Shown: piece by piece, positions 16,525-27,063 of the stretch
Position numbering within the stretch: position 1 is the first letter of the stretch
Layout: every line of letters starts with the position of its first letter
Assembly (NCBI GenBank): GCA_026398255.1
Contig: JAPLTG010000010.1
Coordinates: 1 to 64,000 of the forward strand
From: Verrucomicrobiota bacterium
GTDB lineage: Bacteria > Verrucomicrobiota > Verrucomicrobiia > Chthoniobacterales > Terrimicrobiaceae
Length of the DNA: 64,000 nucleotides
Direction of reading: 5' to 3'
Notes under the pieces: generated by a model
The model's database searches: none
Told to the model about the DNA's origin: nothing
The model's input: the letters and a program-made list of their open reading frames with translations, nothing else
Position numbers and translations under genes: made by a program

Positions 16525-16579
16525 GAAGGTGTGGATGATTGCCGAAGCGGCGCGGTAGGATCAAGTGCGCGGTTGCGCC

Positions 16580-17902
16580 TTAGATTCCCCGCAGGCCGGT
16601 GAGCAGAAGTTCGGCGTTGGATTTTGTGTGTTGAAGATTTGAAACCAGGAGCTCCATGGCCTCGGCGGCGGGCAATTCCGAAAGTTGACGGCGAAGCGTG
16701 ACGATCCGCTCGTATTCGTCGGGATGCAGGAGGAGTTCCTCGCGGCGCGTTCCGGTTTTTACAATCTGGATGGCTGGGAAAACCCGCATCTCCGCGATGG
16801 AGCGGTCGAGGTGGATTTCCATATTGCCCGTGCCTTTGAACTCCTCGAAAATCAAATCGTCCATCCGGCTGTGGGTCTCGATAAGCGCGGTGCCGAGAAT
16901 CGTGAGGCTGCCGCCCTCCTCGGTATTACGGGCGGAGCCAAAGAACTTGCGGGGCCTCGCGAGCGCCTTGGCATCGACGCCGCCACTCATGGTGCGTCCG
17001 CCCTTGCTGGGTTGGAGATTGTTATAGGCCCGGGCCATGCGGGTGATGGAATCCAGAAGGATAATCACATCGCGGCCGAGCTCCACCAATCGCTGGGCAC
17101 GCAAGGCGACCGTTTCACAAATCTGGATGTGGCGCTGGACGGGCTCGTCGAAAGTGGATGCGTAGATTTCGCAATCCAGCGCGCGGCGCATGTCGGTGAC
17201 TTCCTCAGGCCGCTCGTCCACCAGCAGGAGCATGAGGGCGGCCTTGGGGTGGTTGATGCGAATGTTGCGAGCAAGGGTTTGGAGAAGGATGGTCTTGCCG
17301 GCACGAGGCGGGGCGGCGATCAGACCGCGCTGGCCCATGCCGATCGGAGAGAGCAAATCGACAGCCCGGGCGCCGACCTCGGGATCGATGGGAGTTTCTA
17401 AAAAGACGCGACGATTTGGAAAGAGCGGCGTGAGTTTTTCAAACTCCACGGGAGCCTTCCAGTCAGCAACCGGGATGCCTTCGACCGCGTGGATTTCCTC
17501 AACGACAAGCCCCTGCTCGCGATCGCGGGGGAGGCGCACCTTGACTTCGAGCATCACTCCCGGCTGGAGGGCGAGTTTTTTGACCAACGCGGAGGGAACC
17601 AAAATATCGTCGGGGCCGGGACGCAGGTCGTAGGCGGGCCAGCGGAGATTCCAGGTATCCTGAGCGCGCTCGAGCAATCCGGCGCCGGTGACAAGGCTTC
17701 CGGCTTGAAGCGTATGCCGGGCCAGATCGAGGACCAAATGACGGCGGGTGCAATCCGTGCGAATGCGAAGACCAGCCTCTTCGTTGAGACGAATCAACTC
17801 GCGCAGGGGGAGTTTTTGAATCTCTTGGAAAACGAGCGGCGCCACCTGCGGCTTGGCGGGCGCGGCTTCGGGGGGCATTTCAGGATCAACCACGGTGGTC
17901 AT
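16580..17902 (-). CDS. rho: Transcription termination factor Rho, 440 aa
   Basis: Hexameric RNA helicase that ends transcription. The ATPase core is clear: Walker A APPRAGKTI (197-205), Walker B VIILLDSITR, Q-loop GGRTMSGGVDAKAL and R-loop EEFKGTGNMEIH with its Lys. The N-terminal helical subdomain (LPLRELIRLNEEAG) is present. The cold-shock RNA-binding part is unusual: the RNP1-like GFGFLR of most Rho proteins is replaced by DTWNLRWPAYDL (82-93), while PDDILVPSALVKKL downstream still aligns. Primary RNA binding may therefore differ. Length is near the E. coli protein, without the long insertions seen in many high-GC Rho proteins. Confidence 0.92.
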   Translation of the reverse strand: MTTVVDPEMPPEAAPAKPQVAPLVFQEIQKLPLRELIRLNEEAGLRIRTDCTRRHLVLDLARHTLQAGSLVTGAGLLERAQDTWNLRWPAYDLRPGPDDILVPSALVKKLALQPGVMLEVKVRLPRDREQGLVVEEIHAVEGIPVADWKAPVEFEKLTPLFPNRRVFLETPIDPEVGARAVDLLSPIGMGQRGLIAAPPRAGKTILLQTLARNIRINHPKAALMLLLVDERPEEVTDMRRALDCEIYASTFDEPVQRHIQICETVALRAQRLVELGRDVIILLDSITRMARAYNNLQPSKGGRTMSGGVDAKALARPRKFFGSARNTEEGGSLTILGTALIETHSRMDDLIFEEFKGTGNMEIHLDRSIAEMRVFPAIQIVKTGTRREELLLHPDEYERIVTLRRQLSELPAAEAMELLVSNLQHTKSNAELLLTGLRGI

Positions 17903-17991
17903 CAGACTTGTCGGTGGGCGCCAAGACTAGGCGGGGCGCCGGGGTTTGCTTCCAAAAAAAGTAAGCAGACCCGAGGGAGAGCAAAGCCGAA

Positions 17992-18189
17992 TCAAGGAGC
18001 TTTTGGCGGAAAATAAGAAGGGGCGTTCGGATCAGCGGCTTCGCTGTGCTGGGCTTCTTCTTGGGCCTGAGCTTTCTTCTCTTTCATCTTCTCGGCGTAG
18101 CCGGGAATCGTTTCAGAAGCGGGGTGCATTTCACATCCGGTGTGGAGGACCGCAAAGGCGGCGAGGAGGGTGAGGGCTTGGAGTTTCAT
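17992..18189 (-). CDS. Small predicted lipoprotein, 65 aa
   Basis: Function unknown. MKLQALTLLAAFAVLHTGC is a type II signal sequence with Cys19 as the lipidation site; the lipobox LHTGC has His at -3, which is non-ideal. The mature part is short, charged and helical (YAEKMKEKKAQAQEEAQ), then Pro-rich (YFPPKAP). The ATG overlaps the khpA stop as ATGA, so it is coupled to the ffh-rpsP-khpA run, an unexpected place where rimM/trmD often follow. LspA is encoded at 63.1 kb. Confidence 0.75.
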   Translation of the reverse strand: MKLQALTLLAAFAVLHTGCEMHPASETIPGYAEKMKEKKAQAQEEAQHSEAADPNAPSYFPPKAP

Positions 18190-18431
18190 GGTTCGATGAG
18201 TTCGAGAGAGACGGACAAATTTCGTTTGCGGGCTGAGGCGCCAAGGAGGGTGCGGAGGGCTCGGATGGTGTGACCTCCCTTGCCGACGATTCTCGGGATA
18301 TCCGAGGGCCGCGCCGCGACATAAAAAACCGTGCGGCCGGAAGTTTCGGTCTTTTTAATGACGACCGATTCCGGAAATTCCACCAGCGTTCCGATGACAA
18401 AGCGCAGGAATTCCTCCATGGCGCGCGGCAA
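18186..18431 (-). CDS. khpA: KH-domain RNA-binding protein KhpA, 81 aa
   Basis: Small single KH-domain protein, usually partner of KhpB and linked to RNA metabolism and cell-size control. The GXXG loop is GKGGHTI (50-56) in PRIVGKGGHTIRALRTLL. The family often begins MEEFLRF, so the true start may be the ATG at 18419 rather than 18431. It lies 6 bp after rpsP and overlaps the lipoprotein gene by 4 bp. Confidence 0.92.
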   Translation of the reverse strand: MPRAMEEFLRFVIGTLVEFPESVVIKKTETSGRTVFYVAARPSDIPRIVGKGGHTIRALRTLLGASARKRNLSVSLELIEP

Positions 18432-18437
18432 AAGAAA

Positions 18438-18689
18438 TTAGGCAGCCAGCTTCTTGCGGGCTTTGTTGATGATGCTGCCCACAGTCTGGCTGGGACGGGC
18501 ACCATTTTGCACCCAATGATCGGCGCGCTCGAGTTCGATCGAGAAATTCTCGCCCTCTTTTTTGGGGTCGTATTTGCCGATGATCTCGATGAATTTTCCG
18601 TCACGCGGACAGCGCTGATCGGCTACCACGATGCTGTAGTAGGGGTTGTTTTTGGCGCCTTCGCGGCGGAGTCGGATTGCTACTGCCAT
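18438..18689 (-). CDS. rpsP: 30S ribosomal protein bS16, 83 aa
   Basis: [24 protein letters not shown] is the conserved bS16 opening, followed by [12 protein letters not shown] and the [13 protein letters not shown] block. Full length. It lies 68 bp downstream of ffh and 6 bp upstream of khpA, the common ffh-rpsP-khpA order. rimM, trmD and rplS, which often follow, are not in the window. Confidence 0.97.
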   Translation of the reverse strand: MAVAIRLRREGAKNNPYYSIVVADQRCPRDGKFIEIIGKYDPKKEGENFSIELERADHWVQNGARPSQTVGSIINKARKKLAA

Positions 18690-18757
18690 AGTCTTTTTTT
18701 GGTTTTGGAAACCCTTTGTCGGTCTGGTTTTGTCTGTTTTTTTCGGGACGGCGGGAC

Positions 18758-20080
18758 TTACATTCGAAAGCCCGCACCGGCTTTGGCCATGAGTTTTTTC
18801 ATGGACCCCATGTTTTTCATCATCTTGCGCATCTGGGTGAAGCGCAAAATCAAGTTGTTCACCTCGCTGACATGAACGCCACTGCCACGGGCGATCCGCT
18901 GGCGGCGGCGGGCGTTCAGAATATCTGGACGCGCACGCTCCTGCAGAGTCATGGAGAGAATAATCGCCTCCACCCGTTTCAGTTGCTTTTCGTCAACCGA
19001 GGAATCTTTGATCTTATCCATTCCGGGGATCATGCCAAGGATATTTTCGAGAGGGCCCATCTTCTTGAGCATCTTGAACTGCTGCAAGAAGTCGTTCAGG
19101 TCGAAACTCGCCGTCCGGAGCTTCTCTTCCATCCGCCGCGCTTCATCCTCGGAGATCGCCTCGGCAGCTTTTTCGACCAGGCTGATGACATCGCCCATGC
19201 CGAGAATCCGCCCAGCCAATCGGTCGGGGTGGAAGGCCTCGAACTGGTCGATTTTTTCGCCGACACCGATGAACTTGATCGGGCGACCGGTCACCGAGCG
19301 CAGGGAAAGGGCCGCGCCGCCTCGAGCATCGCCGTCGAGCTTGGTCAGAACCAGCCCTGTCAACCCCAGCGCGCCGTGGAATTTCTCCGCGACATTCACG
19401 GCCTGCTGACCTGTGGCGGCGTCGGCCACGAGGAGAATTTCGCGGGGCTGGAGAAAATCCCGGAGTTGCTTGAGTTCCTCGATCAACGGCTCGTCGATCT
19501 CCTGCCGGCCTGCGGTGTCGTAGATTTGAACATCGCCGCCGGTCGTCGCGCACCACTCCGCCGCGCGCTTCGCCACCGCGAGCACATCGGTTTCGCCGGC
19601 CTCGGGTCGGAAAACCGGCACGCCGATCTGCCCGGCGAGCACGGCGAGTTGGTCGATCGCGGCAGGCCGCATGAGATCGCAGGCCACCAGCATGGGCGAG
19701 CGGCCTTGGGATTTCAGTAGCCGCGCCAGCTTAGCCGACGAGGTGGTTTTTCCCGCACCATTCAAGCCCACGATCAGAATGCGACCGGGCTTTTCGAGAT
19801 CGAGCGGGGCGGAGTCGCCGCCGAGCAACGCGCACAGCTCCTCGTGAAAAATTTTTACGATCTGCTGGCCTGGAGTCACGCTGCGAAGCACCTCTTCGCC
19901 GAGTGCTTTTTCTTTCACCCGGGCGATAAAATCCTTCGCGACTTGGAAATTCACATCCGCATCGAGCAAGGCCAGCCGCACCTCGCGGAGGGCATCGGCG
20001 ATATTCGATTCCGTGATCCTCCCCTGCCCTCGCAGGTTTTTGAAAACATCCTGAAGCTTGTCGGAAAGTCTGCCAAACAT
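18758..20080 (-). CDS. ffh: Signal recognition particle protein Ffh, 440 aa
   Basis: GTPase that binds signal peptides with SRP RNA and delivers nascent chains to the membrane. N domain 1-90; G1 is GLNGAGKTT (105-113), then DTAGRQEID and [10 protein letters not shown]. The C-terminal M domain has the Met-rich finger and RNA-binding [11 protein letters not shown], ending [18 protein letters not shown]. Full length. It heads the ffh-rpsP-khpA-lipoprotein run. An SRP RNA gene was not recognised in the window. Confidence 0.97.
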   Translation of the reverse strand: MFGRLSDKLQDVFKNLRGQGRITESNIADALREVRLALLDADVNFQVAKDFIARVKEKALGEEVLRSVTPGQQIVKIFHEELCALLGGDSAPLDLEKPGRILIVGLNGAGKTTSSAKLARLLKSQGRSPMLVACDLMRPAAIDQLAVLAGQIGVPVFRPEAGETDVLAVAKRAAEWCATTGGDVQIYDTAGRQEIDEPLIEELKQLRDFLQPREILLVADAATGQQAVNVAEKFHGALGLTGLVLTKLDGDARGGAALSLRSVTGRPIKFIGVGEKIDQFEAFHPDRLAGRILGMGDVISLVEKAAEAISEDEARRMEEKLRTASFDLNDFLQQFKMLKKMGPLENILGMIPGMDKIKDSSVDEKQLKRVEAIILSMTLQERARPDILNARRRQRIARGSGVHVSEVNNLILRFTQMRKMMKNMGSMKKLMAKAGAGFRM

Positions 20081-20141
20081 GGGGCGGGAATTTACGCGCG
20101 GCGCGACGGAAGGAAATCTCTGATTTGCGCGATCGTGAGAA

Positions 20142-20378
20142 CTACTCCGCAGCGGGGAATTTTTTTAGAAATTTTTGGGGATCGTTTTTGAAATCGCGCT
20201 TGCACTCCCGGCAACAGACTTGGACCTCCTGTCCCTGATAGTTGATCGAAATCGGGTGCCGCGAGGCATCGAGCGGTTCGTCCGACACGATGCAGGTCTG
20301 GAGCGGATAGGGCTTCATTTCCCCGGCGATGGCGGAGGCGAGGAATAGCAGAAGACAAGCGGCGGCAATTTTTTTCAT
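20142..20378 (-). CDS. Secreted YHS/TRASH-like metal-binding protein, 78 aa
   Basis: A signal peptide (residues 1-19, MKKIAAACLLLFLASAIAG) is followed by a short domain with Cys29 (TCIVSDEPL) and Cys55, Cys56 and Cys59 (VQVCCRECKRDF). The C...CC..C spacing with a beta-rich middle (INYQGQEVQV) resembles YHS/TRASH-type heavy-metal domains. It would act in the periplasm as a metal carrier or sensor. It is divergent from an outer-membrane barrel with a His/Glu-rich loop, which suggests a shared metal-related role, but that is inference. Confidence 0.72.
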   Translation of the reverse strand: MKKIAAACLLLFLASAIAGEMKPYPLQTCIVSDEPLDASRHPISINYQGQEVQVCCRECKRDFKNDPQKFLKKFPAAE

Positions 20379-20505
20379 GAATCAAAAATGGGGGGGTATT
20401 TCTACCGGCTCGACCTCCCCTGGCAAAGCGGGATTTCGCTCAGACCACCGCGCCGGAAGATCGGATTCCTTCCATGCCATCTCGCAAGATATTTGCAATT
20501 CGACC

Positions 20506-20534
20506 TTGACTGTCGCAATCGATTTGCATTTAAG
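20506..20534 (+). promoter_or_regulatory. Promoter candidate for the His/Glu-rich barrel gene
   Basis: TTGACT (20506-20511), 17-bp spacer, TTTAAG (20529-20534). The start would lie near 20541, only a few bases before the ATG at 20549. No clear operator was recognised. Confidence 0.4.
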
Positions 20535-20548
20535 AACACCTTCTCAAG

Positions 20549-21487
20549 ATGAAAAAAATCCAACTCACAATATTGGCGATAGTTAGCAGCGCGATGTTTT
20601 GCGGAGCCCATGGGCCAGGGCATTTCCACCGGAATGCGGAGCAAGAAGTAAACCAGGCACTCAGCGAGCAAGGCCCATCCGTCGACACCCAAACCACCAA
20701 CCGCGCGGCCACGACCGAGCGGTCTGGAAAAAATTTCAAAGAAATCGTTCCAGAGGCCCCCGAAAAAATCTGGGATGCCTCGCTGACGACAGGCTGGGAG
20801 AGTCGCCACATTCATTACGGCGTAAATGAAACCGGCAATGGGGGAGCTTGGACGACCGAGGTCGAAGGCTCCATCGGAGGCCTGGGAATTTCCGTCTGGA
20901 ATGGATTCGGACTCGGAAACGCATTTGAAGAATGGGATTTCACGATCGCCTATACGATCGAGGCCGGGCCGGTGTTTTTCATTCCGGGCTACAATTTCCG
21001 CTATGCGCCGGGAATCGTGGAGGAAGGCCATGCTCACGAACACGAGCACGGTGAGGAGGAGCATGAGGAAGAAGAAGGGCACGAGGAGGAAGAAGGCTCC
21101 CACGCCCACGGCCTCTATAATAACGAGCTCTTCGCGATCCTCGGCACGAAGGCCATCCCGTATGTCACCCCGAGCGTGCTGTTCCTTTGGAATCTTAACG
21201 AGGCTCCGGGCGGCTTTCTGGCCTTCCGACTCGATGGCGAGCTGCCGGTTATCAAAGACACCTTCACATTGAACCCCTACGCGCTTCTCGGCTTAAACCT
21301 CGGCTACAACACGACCGATTCCTACGGCTGGAACAACTTCGAGTTCGGCGTGCAGGGCAACTGGCAAATCAACCAATACCTCACCGCGTTTGCCGGGGTG
21401 AATTACAGCGTGGCGATGACCGCGCTGAACGATATCGGCCAAGGAAACGAGTTCTGGGTGAATGCCGGCGTGCGAGTGGGATTTTAA
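20549..21487 (+). CDS. Outer-membrane beta-barrel protein with His/Glu-rich loop, 312 aa
   Basis: The signal peptide (to about residue 20) is followed at once by HGPGHFH. From ~78 the sequence alternates hydrophobic and polar residues with many aromatic and Gly residues, and it ends in VRVGF with a terminal Phe, the usual outer-membrane barrel signature. Residues ~157-188 are one loop rich in His and Glu (EEGHAHEHEHGEEEHEEEEG and onward) that could bind Zn, Cu or Ni. No TonB box or plug is present, so it is more likely a porin-like or structural barrel than an active importer. The divergent neighbour encodes a secreted Cys-rich metal-type protein. Confidence 0.75.
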   Translation: MKKIQLTILAIVSSAMFCGAHGPGHFHRNAEQEVNQALSEQGPSVDTQTTNRAATTERSGKNFKEIVPEAPEKIWDASLTTGWESRHIHYGVNETGNGGAWTTEVEGSIGGLGISVWNGFGLGNAFEEWDFTIAYTIEAGPVFFIPGYNFRYAPGIVEEGHAHEHEHGEEEHEEEEGHEEEEGSHAHGLYNNELFAILGTKAIPYVTPSVLFLWNLNEAPGGFLAFRLDGELPVIKDTFTLNPYALLGLNLGYNTTDSYGWNNFEFGVQGNWQINQYLTAFAGVNYSVAMTALNDIGQGNEFWVNAGVRVGF

Positions 21488-21514
21488 AAAAATCTCCCCT
21501 CCGTGCGGGCGGGA

Positions 21515-23224
21515 TTATTTTTTAAGGTAACTTCGAGCCAGGGCCGTTTCCTGAGGGCTGAGGAAATCTCCGGAGAGATTCTCAAAATGCATCCGCGCTC
21601 GCTCGCGGTCACCACTCGCGGCAAGGGCCATCGCTTGGACGGCCTTGTGGCGGGCGAGCAGGAAGGGATCGTCCGGCGGGGCTTGGGTGATCACCAACTC
21701 ATCCACAGCCAGATCGCTTTGTCCGGCGCGCAGCAGGGCGAGAGCTTGTGTGATTTGAAAACGCATATCGCCGGGGCGCTTCGCAGCCAAGGACTCGATG
21801 GTAGCCGGGGCAACTTTTCGCCCCAAAACCAGATCGCAATAAACGATCTCATTTTGAAGCTGGACCCGCTGGTCCTCACTCAAGCCAGGCGCGGCGGCCA
21901 GGAGATCGGAAAACTTCCGGAGACCCGCCGTGTCTCGCCATCCCCTCACTGCTGGCATCAAGGTCTGGAGAGCCCTCGGCGCTTGGGCCGGATCCAAAAG
22001 AAGTCGGGAGAGCGCGCTCTCGAAAAGATCGCGTTCGCCGGCCTTGCCCAAAAACGCAACCGCCTCCAAGGCCGACTCGGGATCCGCTTGAGCCAGCGAT
22101 ACGGCTTGGCTGTAGGCGGCATCGGCTGCGGCGGATTGCCCCAATAGCCGTTTCGCCCGACCGGTCTGCAGGGCCTTGCGCCAATCTTTCAGAGGATTTG
22201 GAGCGTCGAGGGCCGCTAGCACGGCGTCGGGCCGCTTCGATAATGCCAACGCGTCGAGCCAGGCATTAAACAATCCCGCCTCCTCCATCGCCTCGCGGGC
22301 TTGGAGCAAGTCCGCCGCGCGGACCGGTTCGCCATTCGCTAAAAGCCAAGTCATTCCCGCCTTGCGATCACTCAAGGGCGCGCTCCCTAAACGGGAAAAC
22401 AGCCCTTCCGCCACTAGGGATCTCGCCGCCTGATCGCGCCGGACCTCGGCGGTGTCGGCGGCCAGGAGCATCGCAACCGTGCGGGTCGGATGGGCGCGGA
22501 GTTCTTGAATCCAACGAGGCGCCTCCGCCGGCGGCGCGAGATTTTTTTCCAAAGCCGTGGCGAGCATTTGGGCGCCAGCGGGCGATTGGAGCCGGTTGGT
22601 CTCAACCAAAAGCTCGTAAACCTCGGGCGTCGTCTGCAGATCCAGCCGGTTGGAAATCAAAAAGTCCGTGAGCAGGATCCGGCTCTGCGGCGTGGAGTCA
22701 ATTCCCACCGCTTCGCGCAGGCAGGCTTCCGCACGAGGAAAGTCTCCCCGCATCGCGGCGAGTTCGGATTCCAGAATGGGAGCCTGCACGGATTTCGGTC
22801 CGGCGCGCAGAGCCTTCACCAGCCGATCCGCCACCTCCCACTCTTTCAATCGACCAGCCAAGCGTGCGTAATCTTCGACATCCGCCGCGGTGAAGGCCCG
22901 GGTGGCAGAAAGTTTTTTATAAGTTCCCAGCGCCGCCAAATCCTCGCCGGACGCGATCTGGATTTTTGCAAGGAGGCGGAGCGCGTCCGGATTTGCGGGA
23001 TTGCACTCGAGGGATTTCGCAGCGACCGCCCGCGACTCAGCTGACTTTCCCGCCCCAAACAAATCCAAAGCCTCGATGGCCAAGCGGTCGCTCCGCCATT
23101 TTAAAACCAGATCATACACCGTCACACTCCCGCGCCAGGCGGCGAATCCCACGATCGGAAGAAGGACCACGGCGACCCAAAAGCGCCAGTTTCGAAAGAG
23201 CGAGGACTTGGTTTTATCGGACAT
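21515..23224 (-). CDS. Membrane-anchored TPR protein, 569 aa
   Basis: One N-terminal membrane segment (~13-29, FWVAVVLLPIVGFAAW) follows a short basic cytoplasmic tail. The rest is Ala/Leu-rich helical repeats of TPR type, clearest at ALDLFGAGKSAESRAVAAKS with NPANPDALRLLAKI, and again near 370-400. It would present a periplasmic helical scaffold. No catalytic motif is seen and I cannot assign a partner. It converges with the barrel gene and is divergent from atpD. Confidence 0.75.
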   Translation of the reverse strand: MSDKTKSSLFRNWRFWVAVVLLPIVGFAAWRGSVTVYDLVLKWRSDRLAIEALDLFGAGKSAESRAVAAKSLECNPANPDALRLLAKIQIASGEDLAALGTYKKLSATRAFTAADVEDYARLAGRLKEWEVADRLVKALRAGPKSVQAPILESELAAMRGDFPRAEACLREAVGIDSTPQSRILLTDFLISNRLDLQTTPEVYELLVETNRLQSPAGAQMLATALEKNLAPPAEAPRWIQELRAHPTRTVAMLLAADTAEVRRDQAARSLVAEGLFSRLGSAPLSDRKAGMTWLLANGEPVRAADLLQAREAMEEAGLFNAWLDALALSKRPDAVLAALDAPNPLKDWRKALQTGRAKRLLGQSAAADAAYSQAVSLAQADPESALEAVAFLGKAGERDLFESALSRLLLDPAQAPRALQTLMPAVRGWRDTAGLRKFSDLLAAAPGLSEDQRVQLQNEIVYCDLVLGRKVAPATIESLAAKRPGDMRFQITQALALLRAGQSDLAVDELVITQAPPDDPFLLARHKAVQAMALAASGDRERARMHFENLSGDFLSPQETALARSYLKK

Positions 23225-23338
23225 GAAAATCGGGGAGCATCAAAATCTCTCTAATCGGCACCACGCCCTGAGCATTTGCGCAAGCAGGAATTGCGGGGAT
23301 TTTTGTGCGAGGGATCTCGGGGAAATTCGAAATAGGGA

Positions 23339-24816
<1,478 letters not shown>

Positions 24817-24821
24817 TCGCC

Positions 24822-25226
24822 ATGGTGCGTCTCGAAATCGTCACTCCGGAGGCCAAAACCTTTTCGGACAATGTGGACTCCGTTGTGATTCCCGGCGTCG
24901 AGGGGGAACTTGGCGTGTTGCCCATGCACGCGCCGATGATGACCCTCCTCGAGCCCGGCGAGCTCCGGGTGATGAAAAACGGCGAGGAAACCCGCCTCGC
25001 TGTCGGCGAGGGATTCGTCGAAATCACTCAGGAAAAAATCGCCGTGCTCACCGATATGGCGGTCAAGGAAAGCGACATCGACGAAGCCGCCGCCGACGAA
25101 GCCATCCGGCGCGCCGAAGAGGCCATGCGCGGAGAGAGAATGAGCGACGAAGAACAGGCTACAACCAAGGCCGCCCTCATGCGCTCCCTCGCCCTCATCA
25201 AGGTCAAGCGCCGCCGCCACGTCTGA
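24822..25226 (+). CDS. atpC: F1Fo ATP synthase subunit epsilon, 134 aa
   Basis: The N-terminal beta sandwich (MVRLEIVTPEAKTFSDNVD, then PGVEGELGVLPMHAPMMTLL) is diagnostic of the rotor stalk subunit. The C-terminal helical hairpin (DEAAADEAIRRAEEAMRGE) is present, so it could carry the inhibitory conformation. It starts 5 bp after atpD. Confidence 0.96.
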   Translation: MVRLEIVTPEAKTFSDNVDSVVIPGVEGELGVLPMHAPMMTLLEPGELRVMKNGEETRLAVGEGFVEITQEKIAVLTDMAVKESDIDEAAADEAIRRAEEAMRGERMSDEEQATTKAALMRSLALIKVKRRRHV

Positions 25227-25243
25227 TTTCCGCCCGACCCCGC

Positions 25244-25870
25244 ATGGATTCCCTGCATGCGGCGGCCCATGAATCGCTCACCGACTTTCTCTTCGGAGTT
25301 GTCGAGTTGGGGGTTTTCCAGATCGGCCAAGTCGTGATCGAAAAAAATCCGCCGGGATTTTCTCTCCGACACGAGGCCGACACGGGTCGCGAGGACTTGG
25401 AGATTTTTCACTCTCCCGAGGATGCCCTCGGGATCGCCCGCTGCGATGACTCGGGAGACTACCGACCTCTCAAAACCGCGCCGAATCTTCGCCGCAGGTG
25501 GGAATTGCGCCTCGACTCCCTAGCCGCTCTCCGCTTGGCCCTCGACGGGATTTATCCTGCGGCTTTGGGGAATTGGCGCGCGGTCTTGCGGGGCGAAAAG
25601 ATTGCCCCTCCCCTGCATGAGACGCTAGACCGCCAGACCGGAATGTATCGCATCACAGGACTCCTCACCCAACATGAAGCCGCCCGAATCATCGATTCGC
25701 TTTGTCGGCCGGGCTGCCTACGCCAAATTCTCTGGCCCATTGAGTCGGCTGACCCAGGCCCAGCGCCAGCGGCTCCCGAAGGTCGCATCCCACTTTTTTG
25801 CACGAATCCCTGCAGCCACTTTCTCGGCAAGGCCCGCGAAGCGGTGAAATCCCGCCCCGTCGAATCATGA
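25244..25870 (+). CDS. Putative Fe-S protein related to the DR2241 C-terminal domain, 208 aa
   Basis: The C-terminal half holds four Cys in CRPGCLRQILW and LFCTNPCSHFL, preceded by ALDGIYPAALGNW and ETLDRQTGMYRITG. This combination resembles the 4Fe-4S-binding C-terminal region of Deinococcus DR2241-type proteins (there fused to a chelatase domain); here it stands alone. The N-terminal half (FQIGQVVIEKNPPGFSLRH) looks like a small beta domain of unknown role. The stop overlaps the ispH start as ATGA, so a role in cluster supply or electron transfer to IspH is possible. Function is not established. Confidence 0.55.
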   Translation: MDSLHAAAHESLTDFLFGVVELGVFQIGQVVIEKNPPGFSLRHEADTGREDLEIFHSPEDALGIARCDDSGDYRPLKTAPNLRRRWELRLDSLAALRLALDGIYPAALGNWRAVLRGEKIAPPLHETLDRQTGMYRITGLLTQHEAARIIDSLCRPGCLRQILWPIESADPGPAPAAPEGRIPLFCTNPCSHFLGKAREAVKSRPVES

Positions 25871-27063
25871 GCACCCCAACCCGCGTCAACATCCGCACGC
25901 CGGAGGTCATGGCCCAGGTCCAGGCCCAGGTGGAAACCCACTACCGCAGCGAACTCGTCGATAAACTCCGCGCACAAGGCGGCGTCCTCCAAGCGGGAAA
26001 TACAACCATCCGCCTCGCGAAGGAATTTGGCTTTTGCTACGGCGTCGAACGCGCCATCGACCTCGCCTACGCGGCGGGCAAGGTTTTCAAGGACCGCCGG
26101 ATTTTTCTCCTCGGCGAAATCATCCACAATCCCGATGTGAACGCCCAAATCGAGGCGCTGGGCATCCACTCACTGGCCGCCCATCCCTCCGATGCCGACC
26201 TCGACAACCTCCAAGCCGAAGATGTCGTGATCGTGCCGGCGTTCGGCGCCGAGGTCGCCGTGATCAACGCGGTGAAAGCCCACGGCTGCCAGATTATCGA
26301 CACCACCTGCGGCGATGTGATGAGCGTCTGGAAGCGCGTCCGCCAATATGCCACCGAGCGCGTGACCTCGATCATCCACGGCAAGGCTTCGCATGAGGAA
26401 ACCCGCGCCACCGCCTCCCGCGCGCTGGGCCAGGACGGGCAGGGTCACTACTTGATTGTGTTCAATCTCGAGGACGCCCAAGCCGTTTCCGATTTCATGG
26501 TTCATGGCGGCGATCCCAGCGAATTCCTCGCCCGCTTCCACGGCACCACCAGCCCGGGATTTGATCCCCTCCTCCACTTGCAACGCATCGGCGTGGCGAA
26601 TCAAACAACGATGCTCCGCAGCGAGACCGAGGCGATCCAAAACCTCCTCCGCGAGGGCGTGGCCAAGCGCGACGCCGGAAGCACCGCAAACTTCCGGTAT
26701 TTCGACACCATCTGCGGCGCCACGCAGGACCGGCAGGACGCCTTGTTCCAACTCCTCAATGAATCCCTCGACCTCCTTCTGGTAGTGGGCGGCTACAACA
26801 GCTCGAACACCACGCACCTCGTCGAAATCGGGGAGCAAAAACTCCCTACCTACTTCATCCGCAATGCGGACTGCATCGACTCAGCGGACTCGATCCGGCA
26901 CTTCGACATCCACGCCAAAAAAGAAATCACATCCCGTGAATGGCTCCCCGCCCGTGCCCACCTCACCGTCGGCATCACCGCCGGAGCCAGTTGCCCGAAT
27001 AACCTCATCGAGGAAACCATCCAAAAAATCCTCCTCCTGCGCGATGCGCGGATGGAGGATTGA
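25867..27063 (+). CDS. ispH: 4-hydroxy-3-methylbut-2-enyl diphosphate reductase, long form, 398 aa
   Basis: Last step of the MEP isoprenoid pathway: HMBPP to IPP and DMAPP with a 4Fe-4S enzyme. Cluster Cys57 (EFGFCYGVERAI), Cys148 (DTTCGDVM) and Cys283 (DTICGATQDRQ) are all present. The protein is about 80 residues longer than the E. coli type and matches the plant/cyanobacterial form, with an N-terminal extension and an internal insertion. The ATG at 25867 gives the ATGA overlap with the upstream Fe-S gene, so an in-frame start at 25798 is rejected. Confidence 0.95.
   Translation: MSTPTRVNIRTPEVMAQVQAQVETHYRSELVDKLRAQGGVLQAGNTTIRLAKEFGFCYGVERAIDLAYAAGKVFKDRRIFLLGEIIHNPDVNAQIEALGIHSLAAHPSDADLDNLQAEDVVIVPAFGAEVAVINAVKAHGCQIIDTTCGDVMSVWKRVRQYATERVTSIIHGKASHEETRATASRALGQDGQGHYLIVFNLEDAQAVSDFMVHGGDPSEFLARFHGTTSPGFDPLLHLQRIGVANQTTMLRSETEAIQNLLREGVAKRDAGSTANFRYFDTICGATQDRQDALFQLLNESLDLLLVVGGYNSSNTTHLVEIGEQKLPTYFIRNADCIDSADSIRHFDIHAKKEITSREWLPARAHLTVGITAGASCPNNLIEETIQKILLLRDARMED

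Noticed and set aside
20490-20545. Zur/Fur-type operator before the His/Glu-rich barrel gene
   Set aside because: Only a 4-bp CGAC/GTCG symmetry was found; not enough to call an operator.
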